Of a stretch of DNA of 64,000 nt, positions 28,448-45,542 are shown in pieces (position 1 is the stretch's first letter; each line of letters opens with the position of its first letter). Origin of the DNA: Mycolicibacterium goodii (GTDB lineage Bacteria > Actinomycetota > Actinomycetes > Mycobacteriales > Mycobacteriaceae); contig NZ_CP012150.1 in the NCBI RefSeq assembly GCF_001187505.1, positions 3,782,001 through 3,846,000 of the forward strand, read 5' to 3'. A program made the position numbers and the translations under genes. The notes under the pieces were generated by a model. That model was not told where the DNA came from, made no database searches, and saw nothing but the letters and a program-made list of their open reading frames with translations.

Positions 28448-29756
28448 CGAGGACACCCCACCGGACCCGGTCGTCATCGTCGGGATGGCACTGGAGGCCC
28501 CCGGCGGGGTCACCACCGCCGACGACTACTGGGCGTTGCTCACCGACGAGCGCGAGGCACTGGGCCGCTTCCCGCGCGACCGCGGCTGGGACATCGGCGC
28601 ACTGCTCGACGGGTCGCGCCGCGACGGCTTCAAACCCATCCACGACCTGGGGGGTTTCCTTTCCAGTGCAGGAGAATTCGATCCCGGGTTCTTCGGCATC
28701 TCGCCGCGTGAGGCCGTCGCCATGGATCCGCAACAGCGGGTCGCTCTGCGCGTGGCATGGCGGGCGCTGGAGAACAGCGGCATCAACCCCGACGACCTCG
28801 CCGGACACGAAGCCGGCTGCTACGTCGGCGCCTCGGGTCTGGAGTACGGACCCGCCCTGTCCGAGTTCTCCCACCACAGCGGCCATCTGATCACCGGGAC
28901 CTCGCTGGGCGTCATCGCAGGCCGGATCGCCTACACGCTGGATCTCGCCGGGCCCGCCCTCACGATCGACACGTCCTGCTCGTCGGCGCTCACCGCGTTG
29001 CACACCGCGGCCGCTGCGGTGCGTGCGGGGGATTGCGATCTGGCGCTGACCGGTGCGGTGTGCGTGATGGGCACGCCCGGATACTTCGTGGAGTTCGCCA
29101 AACAGCACGCACTGTCCGACGACGGCCACTGCCGTCCCTACAGCGCGCATGCGAGCGGCACCGTCTGGGCCGAGGGCGCGGCGATGTTCGTCCTGCAACG
29201 CAAGTCGGCCGCGCTTCGCGACGGGCGGCGCATCCTCGCCGAGGTCCGGGCCACCGCGCTCACCCAGGACGGCCGCACCACGGGCCTGACCGCGCCGAGT
29301 GGCGCGGCGCAGGAGCGCCTGTTCCAGAGGGCCATCGACCGCGCCGGAGTCCGCCCCGAAGAGGTCGGGATGATCGAAGGTCACGGCACCGGCACCCGAC
29401 TGGGAGATCGCACCGAACTGCGTTCGCTGGCACGGACATACGGCGCCACCGCGCCCGGCACGGGTGCGGTGCTGGGTTCGGTGAAATCGAACGTGGGCCA
29501 CGCCCAGGCGGCCGCTGGTGGACTTGGGCTCGCCAAGGTGCTGCTCGCCGGTCAGCACGCGGCGGTCCCGGCAAGCCTGCACGTCGACCAGGCGAGCCAC
29601 GAGATCGATTGGGAAGCCCAGGGATTGCGTCTGGCCACCAAGCTCACGCCGTGGCCCGCGGTCAACGGCGAGCGCATTGCGGCGGTGTCGGCGTTCGGGA
29701 TGAGCGGCACCAACGCACACGCGATCGTCGCGATCCCGGACCGGGAGGCGGCGTGA
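28437..29756 (+). CDS. mbtC: Mycobactin polyketide synthase MbtC (ketosynthase)
   Basis: A 439-aa stand-alone ketosynthase. The catalytic triad is visible: Cys181 in IDTSCSSALTALH, His316 in GHGTGTRLGD and His355 in KSNVGHAQAAAG. It condenses malonyl units with the NRPS-bound chain, working with MbtD, to form the beta-hydroxybutyrate-type link. ATG overlaps the thioesterase gene by 11 nt; length matches M. tuberculosis MbtC (about 444 aa). Confidence 0.93.
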   Translation: MSSDEDTPPDPVVIVGMALEAPGGVTTADDYWALLTDEREALGRFPRDRGWDIGALLDGSRRDGFKPIHDLGGFLSSAGEFDPGFFGISPREAVAMDPQQRVALRVAWRALENSGINPDDLAGHEAGCYVGASGLEYGPALSEFSHHSGHLITGTSLGVIAGRIAYTLDLAGPALTIDTSCSSALTALHTAAAAVRAGDCDLALTGAVCVMGTPGYFVEFAKQHALSDDGHCRPYSAHASGTVWAEGAAMFVLQRKSAALRDGRRILAEVRATALTQDGRTTGLTAPSGAAQERLFQRAIDRAGVRPEEVGMIEGHGTGTRLGDRTELRSLARTYGATAPGTGAVLGSVKSNVGHAQAAAGGLGLAKVLLAGQHAAVPASLHVDQASHEIDWEAQGLRLATKLTPWPAVNGERIAAVSAFGMSGTNAHAIVAIPDREAA

Positions 29757-32738
29757 TGGCGACCGGCACGCTGTCGGACGGGCGAGTTCCCGTCGTGCTC
29801 AGCGCGCACGCCGAGGACCTGATCGCACATGATGCGGCCGCGATCCTGCGGTACCTGGACAGCAGGCCCGACACCGCGCCGTCGGATGTGGCCCACACGC
29901 TGTTGCGTACCCGCCGCCTGCGCCGGCACCGCGCGGTGATCCGGGCCGCGGGCACCGACGAACTCAGGTCGGCACTTCAGTCGCTCGTCGCCGGCGACGA
30001 CCACGAGCTCGTGACGAGAGCCGCTGCACCGCCGCCCGGTTCGCGGCGGCGTATCGCGTTCGTGTTTCCCGGTCAGGGCAGCCAGTGGCCGTCGATGGGG
30101 GTCGAGGCCTACCGGCTCGACGAGTACCGCGCCGAGGTCGACCGCTGCGCCGCCGAGTTCCACGCGGCGGGCGTGGCCTCACCGTTGGACTACCTGCTCG
30201 CCGATCCCGGTTCCGGCCTCACCACCAACGACTTCTCGCAGGTGCAGATCCAGGGTGCGCAGTTCGTGCACGGCGTCGCACTGGCGCGGGTGTGGCGGTC
30301 CCACGGGGTGGTGCCCGACATGACGGTGGGCCACAGCCTCGGTGAGATCGGCGCGGCCTACCTCGCGGAGGCCATCACGCTGCCCGAGGCGGTGGCGATC
30401 GTGATCGCCCGCGCCACGGTGCTGGACCGGCTCACCGGCCCGTACCGCGTCGCGGTGCTCGGCATCACGCCGGAGCAGGCCGCCGAGGTGATCGCCGAAA
30501 CCCCCGGGTGGCTGGAGCTTTCCGTGGTGAACTCGCCGTCGTCGGTCGCGGTGTCGGGGGAGACCGAGGCCGTGGCCGCTGCCGTGCGCACGGTCGCCGG
30601 GCGCGGCGCGTTCGCCAAGGAGATCGAGATGTGGTTCCCGGCGCACACCACCGCGCTCGACGGGGTGCGCGACGAACTCCTCGCCCTGCTGCCCGCCGGG
30701 CGGTTCGGCGAGACCCCGGTGCAGTTCATCGGGTCCGCGACAGCCGATGTCGTCGCGGCGGGAACGGATTTCGCCGACTACTGGTATGCGAACCTGCGCA
30801 GCACCGTGCGGTTCGACCAGGCGGTCACCCGCGCCGCGCGCCGCGGCGCCCGGATCTTCGTCGAGCTCTCGGCGCATCCCGCGCTGTTGTTCAACATGGG
30901 CGAACTGCTCGACGAGTCCACCCGCGGTGTGGTCACGGTCGGATCCGGCCGACGCGGCGAACCGCTGCCCGAGCGGCTCGCCGCCAACATCACCACCGTG
31001 GCGCTGGCCGATGCGGGATACCGCTGGGGCGATCGGCTCGGCGGCGGACATGCTGTGCTGCCCGATTTCCCGTTCGCGCCCATGCGTGCCGAACACCTCT
31101 GGGCGCAACCGGATCCGCTTCCCCCGGTCCCGGGCTTGACGGTCGCCGTCGAACACTGGCAGCCGGCGGCTGCACCCGCGGTCACCGGCCCACATCGCAT
31201 CGCCGTGCTGGATCTCGACCCGCGGTGCACGGTCGCCGAGGCCCTGCGTGCCGCGGCGCGGGGCATCGACGGCGTCGAGGTGGTCGCGCCCGCCGAGGCC
31301 GAGGTACTCGTCGTCGTCGCACCGATGCTGACCGAGGACGACCCGGTGGTCACAGCCGAGGAACTCGGCCGCCGCATCGACGGCGGCCTGTTGCGGTACC
31401 CAGAGGTGTTCACCGACACCACGCGCGAGGTCTGGCTGCTGACCGGCCGCGGCGAACGTGTTCCGGTGGACCGCGACGCCGCGCTGCCCGTCGGTGCGGC
31501 CATGGCCGCGATGCACCGCAGCATCGCCTTCGAACACCCCGACCAGACCTTCCGGCGCCTCGACATCCCGGTGGACCTGGCTGCCGGCTCAGACGCCGAA
31601 GCCGCGATCGCCGCGGTGCTCACCGGCAGCTGCGATCTCGCGCTGCGCACCGGCGATTCCGGCATCACGCTCTGGCGCCGCGGCATGCGCGACGCGGCGT
31701 CGGAAGGTCAACCCTGGCCCGACGGTGTGCTCGACGACGTCGTGATCACCGGCGGCACGGGGGCGGTCGGACTGCAGTTCGCGCGACGCCTCGCGGCCCT
31801 GGGCGCGCGGCGCATCGTGTTGCTGAGCCGCAGCGGGACCGACCGGGCGGGAGTGCGCGACCACATCGGCGAATTAGCTGAGAGGGTCGAGGTCATCGCT
31901 GCGCGTTGCGATCTCACCGATGCCGCACAACTGCGCAACGTCGCCGCCGAGTTCGGCGGCCGTGGCGCGTCTCTGGTGGTGCACGCCGCGGCGACGGCGA
32001 CCATCGCCACCGGCGACGAGCTCACCGGTGCCGCTGCCCAGGCGACGTTCACCGCCAAGCTCGCAGGCATCGACAACCTGCTCGCGGCCTGGCCCGTGCG
32101 ACCGGATGCCCGAATCCTGCTGTGCTCCTCGGTGTCCGGGCTGTGGGGTGGATATGGGCACGCGGCGTACGCGGCGTCGAACCGCCTGCTCGACGTGATG
32201 GCCGACCGGCTGCGCCTGCGGGGGCACCGCTGCACTGCGGTGCGCTGGGGCCTGTGGCCCGGTGCGGGGATCATCGACGGTGACGACATCACGCGCGTCG
32301 AGCGGTCGGGCCTTCGCGCCATGGCGCCGGACCGCGCGGTCGACACCGGCCTGCAGGACCTCGTCGCCGACCCGCTGGTGTTCAGCGCCGACGCCGAGCG
32401 CCTCGCGACGTTCCTCGGTGCCGACACCGGGCACGAATCCGTCTCGGCGCCGCGGCAATCCACCGAGACCGACACCGACACGCCCACCGCCGACGTCGAC
32501 GCGCACGCCGCGGTACGCACGGCGTTGGGCGCGGTACTCAAGCTGACCGATACGACCGGTCTCGACCTCGACGCGTCACTGCTGGACCTCGGCGTCGACT
32601 CGCTGCTGGCACTCGACCTGCGAAAGAAGCTCAAGAAGGCCATCGGGCGCTCGGTGCCGCTGGCCACCCTGCTCGGCGGCGTGACCGCCACCGAGTTGAT
32701 CGAGCACCTCGAAAGATCCGAAAAGGAAACCTTCTCGC

Positions 32739-32746
<8 letters not shown>
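29756..32746 (+). CDS. mbtD: Mycobactin polyketide synthase MbtD (AT–KR–ACP)
   Basis: 996 aa. The acyltransferase domain has FVFPGQGSQWPSMG and the nucleophile Ser194 in GHSLGEIG. The ketoreductase domain has VVITGGTGAVGLQFARR (from about residue 661) and the Ser/Tyr/Asn active-site pattern around LLCSSVSGLWGGYGHAAYAA. The ACP carries Ser949 in LLDLGVDSLLALDL. There is no ketosynthase; that is MbtC. The start overlaps the mbtC stop by one base (TGATG). Confidence 0.92.
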
Positions 32747-38206
<5,460 letters not shown>

Positions 38207-38210
<4 letters not shown>

Positions 38211-41200
38211 CCGCCACCGGAACACCGACCGGCATCGAGGACGTGCTGGCCCTGAGCCCACTGCAGCAGGGCCTGTACTCGCTGGCCGGGCTGACCGAGG
38301 ACGACACCGCGGCCGATCCGTATGTCATCGCGATGGCGGCCGACATCGAGGGCGCCGTGGACGCGGTACTGCTGCGGTCCTGTGCCGAGGCGATGCTGGT
38401 GCGGCATCCGAATCTGCGGGCGAGCTTCTTCCAGGGCAACCTCACCCGCCCGGTTGCGGTGGTGCCGACAGCCGTCGACGTGCCGTGGCGCCACGTCACC
38501 GCCCCACGGCCGAGGCCGCCGCGGCGATCGAGGCCGAGGAACGCACGCGCCGTTTCGATCTCGCGCGCGGACCACTCATCCGGTTCCTGCTCATCGAGCT
38601 GCCCGCGCAGCGTTGGCGTCTGGTGGTGACGGCGCATCACATCGCGATCGACGGATGGTCGCTGCCGGTGTTCGTCGGCGAGTTCGTCACGCTGTACGCG
38701 GCCAGAGGCGACGCCGCGGTGTTTCCCGCGGCACCACGTCCGTACCGCGACTACATCGGTTGGCTCGCGGGCCGCGACCAGGAGGCCAGCCGCGCACGGT
38801 GGCGCGCACACCTCGACGGGCTCGACGGGCCGACGCTGCTGTCGCCAGCGCTGTCGGGGCGCGAGGCCGAACCGGGCCTGCCCGCCCGCACCGAGGTCAC
38901 CCTCGACGAGCAGGAGTCCAAGGAAATCTTCGACGGTGCCCGCGCCAAGGGGATCACCGTCAACACGTTGTTCCAGATGGCCTGGGCGGCAATTCTTTCA
39001 GCGTTCACCGACCGCACCGACGTGGTGTACGGCGTGACCGTGTCGGGCCGCCCCGACGAACTGTCCGGCGTCGAGTCGATGGTCGGACTGTTCATCAACA
39101 CCGTGCCGCTGCGCATCCGGCTCGACCCGGCCCGGTCCGTGCGTGAGCAGTGTCTCGCGGTGCAGCGTGAGGCCGCCGACCTGCGCGAGCACAGCTACCT
39201 CAGCCACACCGAGATCCGCGCCCTGGCCGGGATCGGTGAACCCTACGACACGCTGCTGGTGTACGAGAACTTCCCGCCCGGCGGGCTGGTGGGCAGCGAC
39301 GAGTTCGGCCTCGACGGCGCTGTGCTGCGCCCGTCGGCGTTGGAGAGCCTGTCGCACTTCCCGATCACCATCGCCGCGCACCCCACCCACGGCAGGCTGA
39401 CGGTGCTCGTCGAAACCCTCGACGGCGCACTGGGAATGCTCGACCCGCACACCCTGGGCCGGCGCGTCCTGACCGTCGTGCGGCGGCTGTTGCGGTACTG
39501 GGACCGGCCGCTGCGCGAGGTCGCGGTCACCCTCGACGACGAGTGCGCCGTCGCGGCACCGGTCGACACCGCCCAGCGGTCCGGTGGATTCCACACCGCG
39601 TTCACCGAAGTGGCCGCGCAACGGCTCGGTTCGATCGCATTGAGCTGGGACGGCGGCCAACTCAGCTACCGCCAACTCGACGAAGCGGCCGACCGGGTGG
39701 CGGCCGAACTGCGGCGCCGCGGGGTCGGCACCGAGACGCCGGTGCTGATCCGTTTGCCCCGCGGACCCGAGTACGTGGTGGCGATGCTCGGGGTGCTCAA
39801 GGCCGGTGGTCTGATCGTGCCGCTGGATCCCGCGATGCCCGACGCACGGGTCGACGAGATCGTCCGCCAGACCCATCCGCACGGGCGGGCACCGGTCATC
39901 GTCGACGAGGCGTTCGTGACCGCTCTGCGCGGTGCCGACCCCGGACAACCCGGCGGCTACCGGCCCGCGCGGGTGCTGCCGGGCCAGGCCGCCTACATCG
40001 TGTTCACCTCGGGCACGACCGGAAAACCCAAGGGCGTCATCGGAACCCACCAGGCGTTGCTGGCCTACGCGGCCGACCACGCCCGCAATGTGCTGCGCCC
40101 CGCGGCGCGGCGGGTGGGTCGCCCGCTGCGCGTCGCGCACGCCTGGTCGTTCACCTTCGACGCCGCGTGGCAGCCGCTGGTGGCGCTGCTCGACGGGCAC
40201 AGCATCCACATCGTCGGCGACGACGTGCAGCGCGACGCCGAGGCGCTGGTGCAGACCATCGGGCGCTTCGCGATCGACATGATCGACACGACACCGTCGA
40301 TGTTCACCCAACTGCGCGCGGCGGGTCTGCTCACCACGGTGCCGCTGGCGGTGCTCGCGCTCGGCGGTGAGGCCATCGACACCGCGCTGTGGCAGGCGAT
40401 CCAGGCCGAGTGCGACCGCACCTGGATGTCGGCGCACAACTGTTACGGCCCCACCGAGACCACGGTGGAGGCCGTGGTCGCCGCGATCGCCGGATACCGC
40501 GATCCGTGCATCGGCAGGCCCACCGACCCGACCGCCGCCTATGTGCTCGACAGCTGGCTGCGCCCGGTGCCCGACGGTGTCGCGGGCGAGTTGTACCTCG
40601 CAGGTGGACAACTCACGCGCGGCTACCTGAACCGGCCGGGGGAGACCGCGGCCCGGTTCGTGGCCGACCCGTTCGTCCCGGGTGCCCGGATGTACCGGAC
40701 CGGTGACGTGGTACGCCGGACACCCGAAGGGGCGCTGCAGTTCCTGGGCCGCAGCGACGAGCAGGTCAAGATCCGCGGATTCCGGGTCGAACCGGGCGAG
40801 GTCGCCGCGGCGTTGCACCGACACCCGCAGGTACGGCACGCCCACGTCGCGGTGCGCCGCCACCGCAGCGGCCCTCGCCTGACCGCCTACGTCGTCACCG
40901 ACGCCCAGGTGGGCGAGTTGCGCCGCATGCTCGCCGCGACGCTGCCGAGATACCTGGTGCCGCACCATATCCTGCGAGTCGACGAGATCCCGCTGACCAC
41001 CAACGGCAAGGTCGACGACGCGCGGCTGGCTGCACTCGATCCGGGCCGGCCTTCCGAGGGGTTCGAGGGACCCGCGACCGACACCGAGCAGGTCGTCGCC
41101 GAGGTGCTGGCCGAGGTGCTCGACACGCGTGCCGTCGACGTCACCGCCGAGTTCCTCGATCTGGGGCTGGACAGCATCGTCGCGCTGTCGGTGGTGCAGG

Positions 41201-42621
41201 CGGTGCGCAGGCGCGGTCTGGTGCTGCGGGCCCGCCTCATGCTGGAGTGCGCGAACGTGCGTGAACTCGCCGCGGCGATCGACGCCGAGGCCCACCACGC
41301 CGCCGTCGCCGACATTTCCGAGGAGTCCGGTCCGATCCCGTTGCTGCCCAACGGTTGTTGGCTCTATCAGTACGGCGATCCGCGCCGGCTGGCGCAGACC
41401 GAGGCGTTCCGGTTGCCCGCGGGCATCACCGCCGGGCAGGTGCGGACCCTGTTGCGCACCGTCGTCGACGCGCACGAGGTGCTGCGCACCCGGCTGGACC
41501 GGGCGACCCGCACCCTGGTGCCGTACGAACCCGGCGACGTGCTCACCGAGGCGAGCGCTTCGGGGAGCCTGGTCGACGCCGTCGCCGAGCAGGCCGCGCT
41601 CTCGGTGGACCGCATCGACCCGCAGCAGGGCTCGATGTTCGACGCGGTGTGGCTGCACCACCCCGAGGCGCCCGGCGGGGTGCTCATCCTCACCGCCCAC
41701 GTGTTGGCGCTCGACCCCGCGTCGTGGCGCATCATGGTCGGTGAGCTGGAAACCGCCTGGCACGCATTGGCTTGCGGTCGTCAACCGACGCCGGTGCGGG
41801 AGCACACGTCGCTGCGGCGGTGGTCACGCATGCTCGCCGAACGTGCGCTCAAACTCGACACCGCCGACTTCTGGCACCGTCAGTTCGACGGTGCGGACCC
41901 CGACATCGGCGCCAGGCGCGTCGATCCGGCCACCGACCGGATGCGTGACATCGCGATCGAGATGATGTTCGCCGATCCCGACACCACGGCGCGGCTGCTG
42001 ACCGGGCCGGTCCCGGTGACCGAGGTGCTGGCCGCGGCGACGGCGCGGGCCATCACCGCGTGGCGACGCCACCGCGGGCAGCCGGCCGCGGCGCCGCTTC
42101 TCGCCCTCGAGACCTATGGGCGCGCCGACACCGTGGTGTCGGCCGATCTGGGGGAGGACGTCCACCAGGTCGACACCGGCGACACCGCCGGGCTGCTCAG
42201 CGTGATCTATCCGCTGCGCGTGACCGCCACCGACGCGCGCGGGGTGGCCGAGCAGGTCGCGGCCATCCCCGGTGATCCGGTCGACTACGGGCTGCTGCGC
42301 CACCTGCGTGAGGACACCGCGGAAAGCCTTGGTGCGCACCGTGATCCGCAGGTGCTGGTGAACTATCTGGGCCGGATCGAACTCGATTCGGCCGATCATG
42401 CGCTGCTGCAGGACCGGTCGCTGCTGGCCGGTGTCACGCCGATACCTGAGCCGAATGTCGCGGTGCGCCACGAACTGACGATCATGGCCGCGGTGATCGA
42501 CCGGGACGGGGCGGCGGTGCTCGGCGCACAGTGGCGGACCCTGCCGGACATTCTGTCGGCCGCCGATGTCGCCGCTTTGCAGACGATGTGGCTGGACGCG
42601 TTGCGAGAGGTGATCGAGTGA
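38207..42621 (+). CDS. mbtF: Mycobactin NRPS MbtF, with a one-base frameshift near its N-terminus
   Basis: Adds the last hydroxylysine and closes the caprolactam ring. The first about 98 residues ([20 protein letters not shown]…) are in one frame; the rest of the condensation domain (HHIAIDGW), the adenylation domain ([20 protein letters not shown]), the PCP ([12 protein letters not shown]) and a terminal condensation/epimerisation-like domain (LVNYLGR) continue in another. The switch is at CCCC, 38502–38505. One extra C gives 1471 aa, close to the M. tuberculosis length (about 1461). The start overlaps the mbtE stop by 4 nt. Sequencing error or a real mutation. Confidence 0.88.
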
Positions 42622-43931
42622 GTGAGAGACGACCGCGCCTGGCGGTCATCGGTGCGGGCCCCAAGGCCATCGCGGTGGCGGCCAAGGCCGCCGAACTGCG
42701 GGCGATGGGCCTGGACACACCGGAGGTCGTCGTCGTCGACCGCGCCGGGGTCGCGGCCAACTGGCAGGCCGTCGGTGGATGGACCGACGGCAGGCACCGG
42801 CTCGGCACGAGCCCGGAAAAAGACGTCGGCTTCCCGTACCGCTCGTCGCTGGTGCCGCGCCGCAACGCCGAACTCGACGCGCGGATGATGCGGCACTCCT
42901 GGCAGCGCTACCTGATCGACATCGGGCACTTCGCCGAGTGGATCGACCGCGGCAGGCCCGCACCCACCCACCGTCGGTGGAGTCAGTATCTAGCGTGGGT
43001 CGCCGACAACATCGGCCTGTCGCTGATCACCGGTGAGGTCACCGGCATCGGGCTCGGTGACGACCAGAACTCGTGGACGCTGCACACCCATGAGGACACC
43101 GTGCACGCCGACGCCGTGATGGTCACCGGGCCCGGGCAGGCGGAGAAGTCGATCCTCCCCGGTAACCCGCGGGTGCTGTCCATCGCGCAGTTCTGGCACC
43201 GCGCGGGCGCCGACGAACTGATCTGCGCCGAGCGGGTCGCGGTGATCGGCGGCGGCGAGACCGCCGCGGCGATGCTCAACGAGTTGTTCCGCCACCGGGT
43301 TTCGGCGATCACGGTGATCTCACCGCAGGTCACGCTGTTCACCCGGGGGGAGGGGTTCTTCGAGAACACGCTGTACTCCGACCCCACGCACTGGGCCGGG
43401 CTCACCCTCGCCGAGCGTCGCGACGCCATGAACCGCACCGACCGCGGAGTGTTCTCGGCGCGCGTCCAGGAGTCGCTGCTCGCCGACGACCGCATCCGGC
43501 ATCTGCGCGGCCGCGTCGCGCACGCGGTGGGCCGCGAGGAGAAGATCCGGCTGACCCTGCACACCAACTCGGGCGGTGAACGCCTGGAGACCGTGCACGG
43601 ATTCGACCTGGTGATCGACGGTTCGGGCGCCGACGCCCTGTGGTTCGTGCCGCTGCTGGCCCAGGACGCGCTCGACATGCTCGAACTGGGTCTGGGTGGG
43701 CCGCTGACCGGCGAGAGCCTGCAGGAGTCGATCGGTCATGACCTCGCGGTCACCGGTGTGACGCCCAAGCTGTTCCTGCCCGGCCTGGCCGGCCTCAACC
43801 AGGGTCCCGGGTTCCCCAACCTCAGCTGCCTGGGGCTGTTGTCCGACCGGGTGCTCGGGGCCGAACTGCCCGTGACCACCGAGCGGACCACCGGCGGGCT
43901 GGTCGAGGGGGTCGCCGGGCCGCTGCGTTGA
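42618..43931 (+). CDS. mbtG: Lysine N6-hydroxylase MbtG
   Basis: A 437-aa FAD/NADPH-dependent N-hydroxylating monooxygenase that makes the hydroxamate of the acylated lysine. It has an FAD-binding GAGPKA motif in [17 protein letters not shown] at the N-terminus, an NADPH-binding GGGETA in [14 protein letters not shown], and the C-terminal [22 protein letters not shown] overlaps the mbtF stop by 4 nt. It is the last gene of the mbtB–G operon; no mbtH follows. Confidence 0.93.
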   Translation: MSERRPRLAVIGAGPKAIAVAAKAAELRAMGLDTPEVVVVDRAGVAANWQAVGGWTDGRHRLGTSPEKDVGFPYRSSLVPRRNAELDARMMRHSWQRYLIDIGHFAEWIDRGRPAPTHRRWSQYLAWVADNIGLSLITGEVTGIGLGDDQNSWTLHTHEDTVHADAVMVTGPGQAEKSILPGNPRVLSIAQFWHRAGADELICAERVAVIGGGETAAAMLNELFRHRVSAITVISPQVTLFTRGEGFFENTLYSDPTHWAGLTLAERRDAMNRTDRGVFSARVQESLLADDRIRHLRGRVAHAVGREEKIRLTLHTNSGGERLETVHGFDLVIDGSGADALWFVPLLAQDALDMLELGLGGPLTGESLQESIGHDLAVTGVTPKLFLPGLAGLNQGPGFPNLSCLGLLSDRVLGAELPVTTERTTGGLVEGVAGPLR

Positions 43932-43946
43932 GAAGGCAGGCCGGTA

Positions 43947-44261
43947 TCAGGCCTCCTGCGGCTCCAGCGCGTCCATGTCGAACAGCCGGGCGTGCAGGAT
44001 CGTGCGGTTACGGAGCGCGGCGCGCACGGCGCGGTGCAGCCCGTCCTCCAGGTAGATGTCGCCGCGCCAGCGCACGGCGTGCGGGAACAGGTCTCCGTAG
44101 AACGTGGAATCCTCGGAGAGCAGACGGTCCAGCGCGAGCACGGTCGTGGTGGTCACGATCTCGTCGAGACGCAGCTGCCGGGGCGGGATGCGAGACCAGT
44201 CCCGATAGCTCAGGCCGTGCTCAGGATAGGGTTTGCCCTCCAGAACGCCTTTGAAGATCAT
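43947..44261 (-). CDS. Conserved hypothetical protein, Rv2375-like
   Basis: 104 aa, starting [16 protein letters not shown] and ending DALEPQEA. Size and position next to hrcA and the mbt locus match M. tuberculosis Rv2375, a conserved mycobacterial protein of unknown function. The middle part ([20 protein letters not shown] … [16 protein letters not shown]) is suggestive of a small ParB/Srx-like or RNA-binding-like fold, but I do not recognise a domain. Convergent with mbtG, 15 nt away. Confidence 0.75.
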   Translation of the reverse strand: MIFKGVLEGKPYPEHGLSYRDWSRIPPRQLRLDEIVTTTTVLALDRLLSEDSTFYGDLFPHAVRWRGDIYLEDGLHRAVRAALRNRTILHARLFDMDALEPQEA

Positions 44262-44308
44262 CGCTGGCGCACCCGCGAGACACCCGTGCACCGTTTCGGC
44301 ATCGGCAT
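44258..44308 (-). CDS. Possible 16-aa leaderless upstream ORF coupled to the Rv2375-like gene
   Basis: ATG lies 8 nt after a TAGCCT −10-like hexamer (44317–44322), and the TGA overlaps the ATG of the next gene (ATGA). Predicted peptide [16 protein letters not shown]. The geometry fits a leaderless upstream ORF feeding ribosomes to the downstream start. Short length makes chance possible. Confidence 0.3.
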   Translation of the reverse strand: MPMPKRCTGVSRVRQR

Positions 44309-44417
44309 GGGTGTACAGGCTAGTACCGATCGGCGAATTTGCCACCGGGTGCATCAGTTGCTCACGGTCGGCGGCGCCGCCGGGCACGCGGTCGGCAAAG
44401 GACCTGCTCGAGACCCG

Positions 44418-44423
44418 TAAAAT
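44418..44423 (+). promoter_or_regulatory. Putative −10 of the hrcA–dnaJ2 operon
   Basis: TAAAAT, 34 nt upstream of the hrcA GTG, leaving room for a short leader with a purine-rich GAAGGGCAGG site at 44441–44450. I see no CIRCE element here. The 196-bp gap 44262–44457 otherwise holds only the upstream start region of the divergent Rv2375-like gene. Confidence 0.4.
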
Positions 44424-44457
44424 GGTGGAGGCGCAACTACGAAGGGCAGGTGATGAT

Positions 44458-45489
44458 GTGGGTAGTGCCGACGATCGTCGTTTCGAGGTGCTGCGTGCAA
44501 TCGTCGCCGACTTCGTCGCGACCAAGGAACCCATCGGGTCGAAGACCCTCGTCGAGCGGCACAACCTCGGCGTTTCCAGCGCCACCGTGCGTAACGACAT
44601 GGCGGTTCTGGAGGCCGAGGGGTACATCACGCAGCCGCACACCAGCTCGGGGCGGGTCCCCACCGAGAAGGGATACCGCGAGTTCGTCGACCGCATCGAC
44701 AACGTCAAACCGCTGTCGCCGTCGGAGCGGCGCGCGATCCTGACCTTCCTGGAATCCGGGGTCGACCTCGACGATGTCCTGCGTCGTGCGGTGCGGCTGC
44801 TCGCGCAGCTGACCCGCCAGGTCGCCATCGTGCAGTACCCCACGTTGACGACGTCGTCGGTGCGCCACCTCGAGGTGGTGCCGCTGACCCCGGCCCGGCT
44901 GCTGCTGGTCGTGATCACCGACACCGGCCGCGTCGACCAGCGGATCGTCGAACTCGGCGACGCGATCGACGAACACGAACTGGCCAAGCTGCGTGACATG
45001 CTCGGCCAGGCCATGGAGGGCAAGCCGCTCTCGCAGGCTTCGATCGCGGTGTCGGACCTGGCGAGCCACCTCAACGGCACCGACCGGCTGGCAGACGCCG
45101 TCGGACGCGCCGCGACGGTGCTCGTGGAGACCCTCGTCGAGCACACCGAGGAACGGTTGCTGCTCGGCGGCACCGCCAACCTGACCCGCAACACCGCCGA
45201 CTTCGGCGGCTCGCTGCGGTTGGTGCTGGAGGCGCTGGAGGAGCAGGTCGTGGTGCTGCGCCTGTTGGCCGCCCAACAGGAGGCAGGCAAGGTGACCGTG
45301 CGTATCGGTCACGAGACCGAGGCCGAACAGATGGCCGGTGCGTCGGTGGTGAGCACCGCGTACGGCAGTTCGGGCAAGGTGTACGGCGGTATGGGTGTGG
45401 TCGGACCCACCCGTATGGACTATCCCGGAACGATCGCCAATGTCGCGGCGGTCGCGCTCTACATCGGCGAAGTCCTCGGCAGTCGATAA
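44458..45489 (+). CDS. hrcA: Heat-inducible transcription repressor HrcA
   Basis: 343 aa, same length as M. tuberculosis HrcA. It has an N-terminal winged helix ([16 protein letters not shown] … [20 protein letters not shown], residues 1–80), a central GAF-like domain and a C-terminal dimerisation part ending in [20 protein letters not shown], a hallmark of the family. It represses groE/groES-type operons through CIRCE elements. Start GTG 44458 is fixed by the family N-terminus. Followed 53 nt later by dnaJ2. Confidence 0.94.
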   Translation: MGSADDRRFEVLRAIVADFVATKEPIGSKTLVERHNLGVSSATVRNDMAVLEAEGYITQPHTSSGRVPTEKGYREFVDRIDNVKPLSPSERRAILTFLESGVDLDDVLRRAVRLLAQLTRQVAIVQYPTLTTSSVRHLEVVPLTPARLLLVVITDTGRVDQRIVELGDAIDEHELAKLRDMLGQAMEGKPLSQASIAVSDLASHLNGTDRLADAVGRAATVLVETLVEHTEERLLLGGTANLTRNTADFGGSLRLVLEALEEQVVVLRLLAAQQEAGKVTVRIGHETEAEQMAGASVVSTAYGSSGKVYGGMGVVGPTRMDYPGTIANVAAVALYIGEVLGSR

Positions 45490-45542
45490 ACGGTCTTTGA
45501 AGCAGCCGGCGAAACCGGCACGGAAAGGTCAGGCAAGTCAGC

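Noticed and set aside
38998..41805. Open frame of 935 codons on the minus strand opposite mbtF
   Set aside because: Same antisense GC effect; no recognisable domain or ribosome-binding site.
44262..44457. CIRCE operator upstream of hrcA
   Set aside because: No TTAGCACTC–N9–GAGTGCTAA-like repeat is present in the gap.
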